Source: an uncultured Clostridium sp. (GTDB taxonomy: Bacteria; Bacillota; Clostridia; TANB77; CAG-508). From it: a stretch of DNA of 5,808 nucleotides. This document shows, in pieces, positions 5,774 through 5,808 of the stretch. The position numbers and the translations under genes are program-made. Location: NCBI GenBank assembly GCA_950059165.1, contig CATLUC010000098.1, forward strand, positions 1 through 5,808, read 5' to 3'. The notes beneath the pieces were generated by a model that worked only from the letters and a program-made list of their open reading frames with translations, was not told the DNA's origin and searched no databases. Positions within the stretch are counted from its first letter, which is position 1; each line of letters opens with the position of its first letter.

Positions 5774-5808
5774 TTGATGTGAAACAAAATAAATAAAAAT
5801 TGAATAAG

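Noticed and set aside
5767..5775. GTTACAATT, matching the first 9 bases of the IS66 terminal repeat
   Set aside because: The match ends after 9 bases, the motif is AT-rich, and no transposase remnant follows before the window edge. It could be a second IS end only if the adjoining sequence shows one.

Overview
The window is very AT-rich. Its backbone is the gene order SRP RNA (ffs) - dnaX - ybaB/ebfC - recR, the arrangement found in low-GC Gram-positive bacteria. Ribosome binding sites are strong and Bacillota-like (AGGAG, AAGGAAG, GAGGTGG). Together with a secreted V8-like serine protease and an IS66 transposase that carries no tnpA/tnpB, this suggests a Clostridia-type Bacillota. The genus cannot be named from the sequence alone.

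Layout, left to right. (1) Positions 1-547, minus strand: the N-terminal 182 residues of an exported serine protease of the glutamyl endopeptidase/V8 type, running off the left edge, with a plausible promoter at 593-621. (2) Positions 660-2499: a degenerate IS66-family element. It has perfect 14-bp terminal inverted repeats and one transposase gene read leftward, broken by two frameshifts, an in-frame stop and probably an internal deletion. Hairpin terminators lie inside both ends. It sits between the protease promoter and the ffs promoter. (3) Positions 2538-5503, plus strand: a near-consensus promoter drives a small SRP RNA. No terminator follows it, so dnaX (clamp-loader tau/gamma), ybaB/ebfC (nucleoid-associated DNA-binding protein) and recR (recombination mediator) are probably co-transcribed. 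A strong hairpin terminator ends the unit. (4) Positions 5502-5720, minus strand: a 72-residue XRE-type repressor converges on recR and shares its bidirectional terminator.

The core operon links protein targeting (SRP RNA), replication (DnaX) and recombinational repair (RecR, YbaB). The most interesting signal is a run of ten A residues inside dnaX, at the end of the clamp-loader oligomerisation region. Slippage in either direction reaches a stop within three codons, which would give a short gamma-like product besides full-length tau. I found no CRISPR array, tRNA, rRNA or obvious new multi-gene system.
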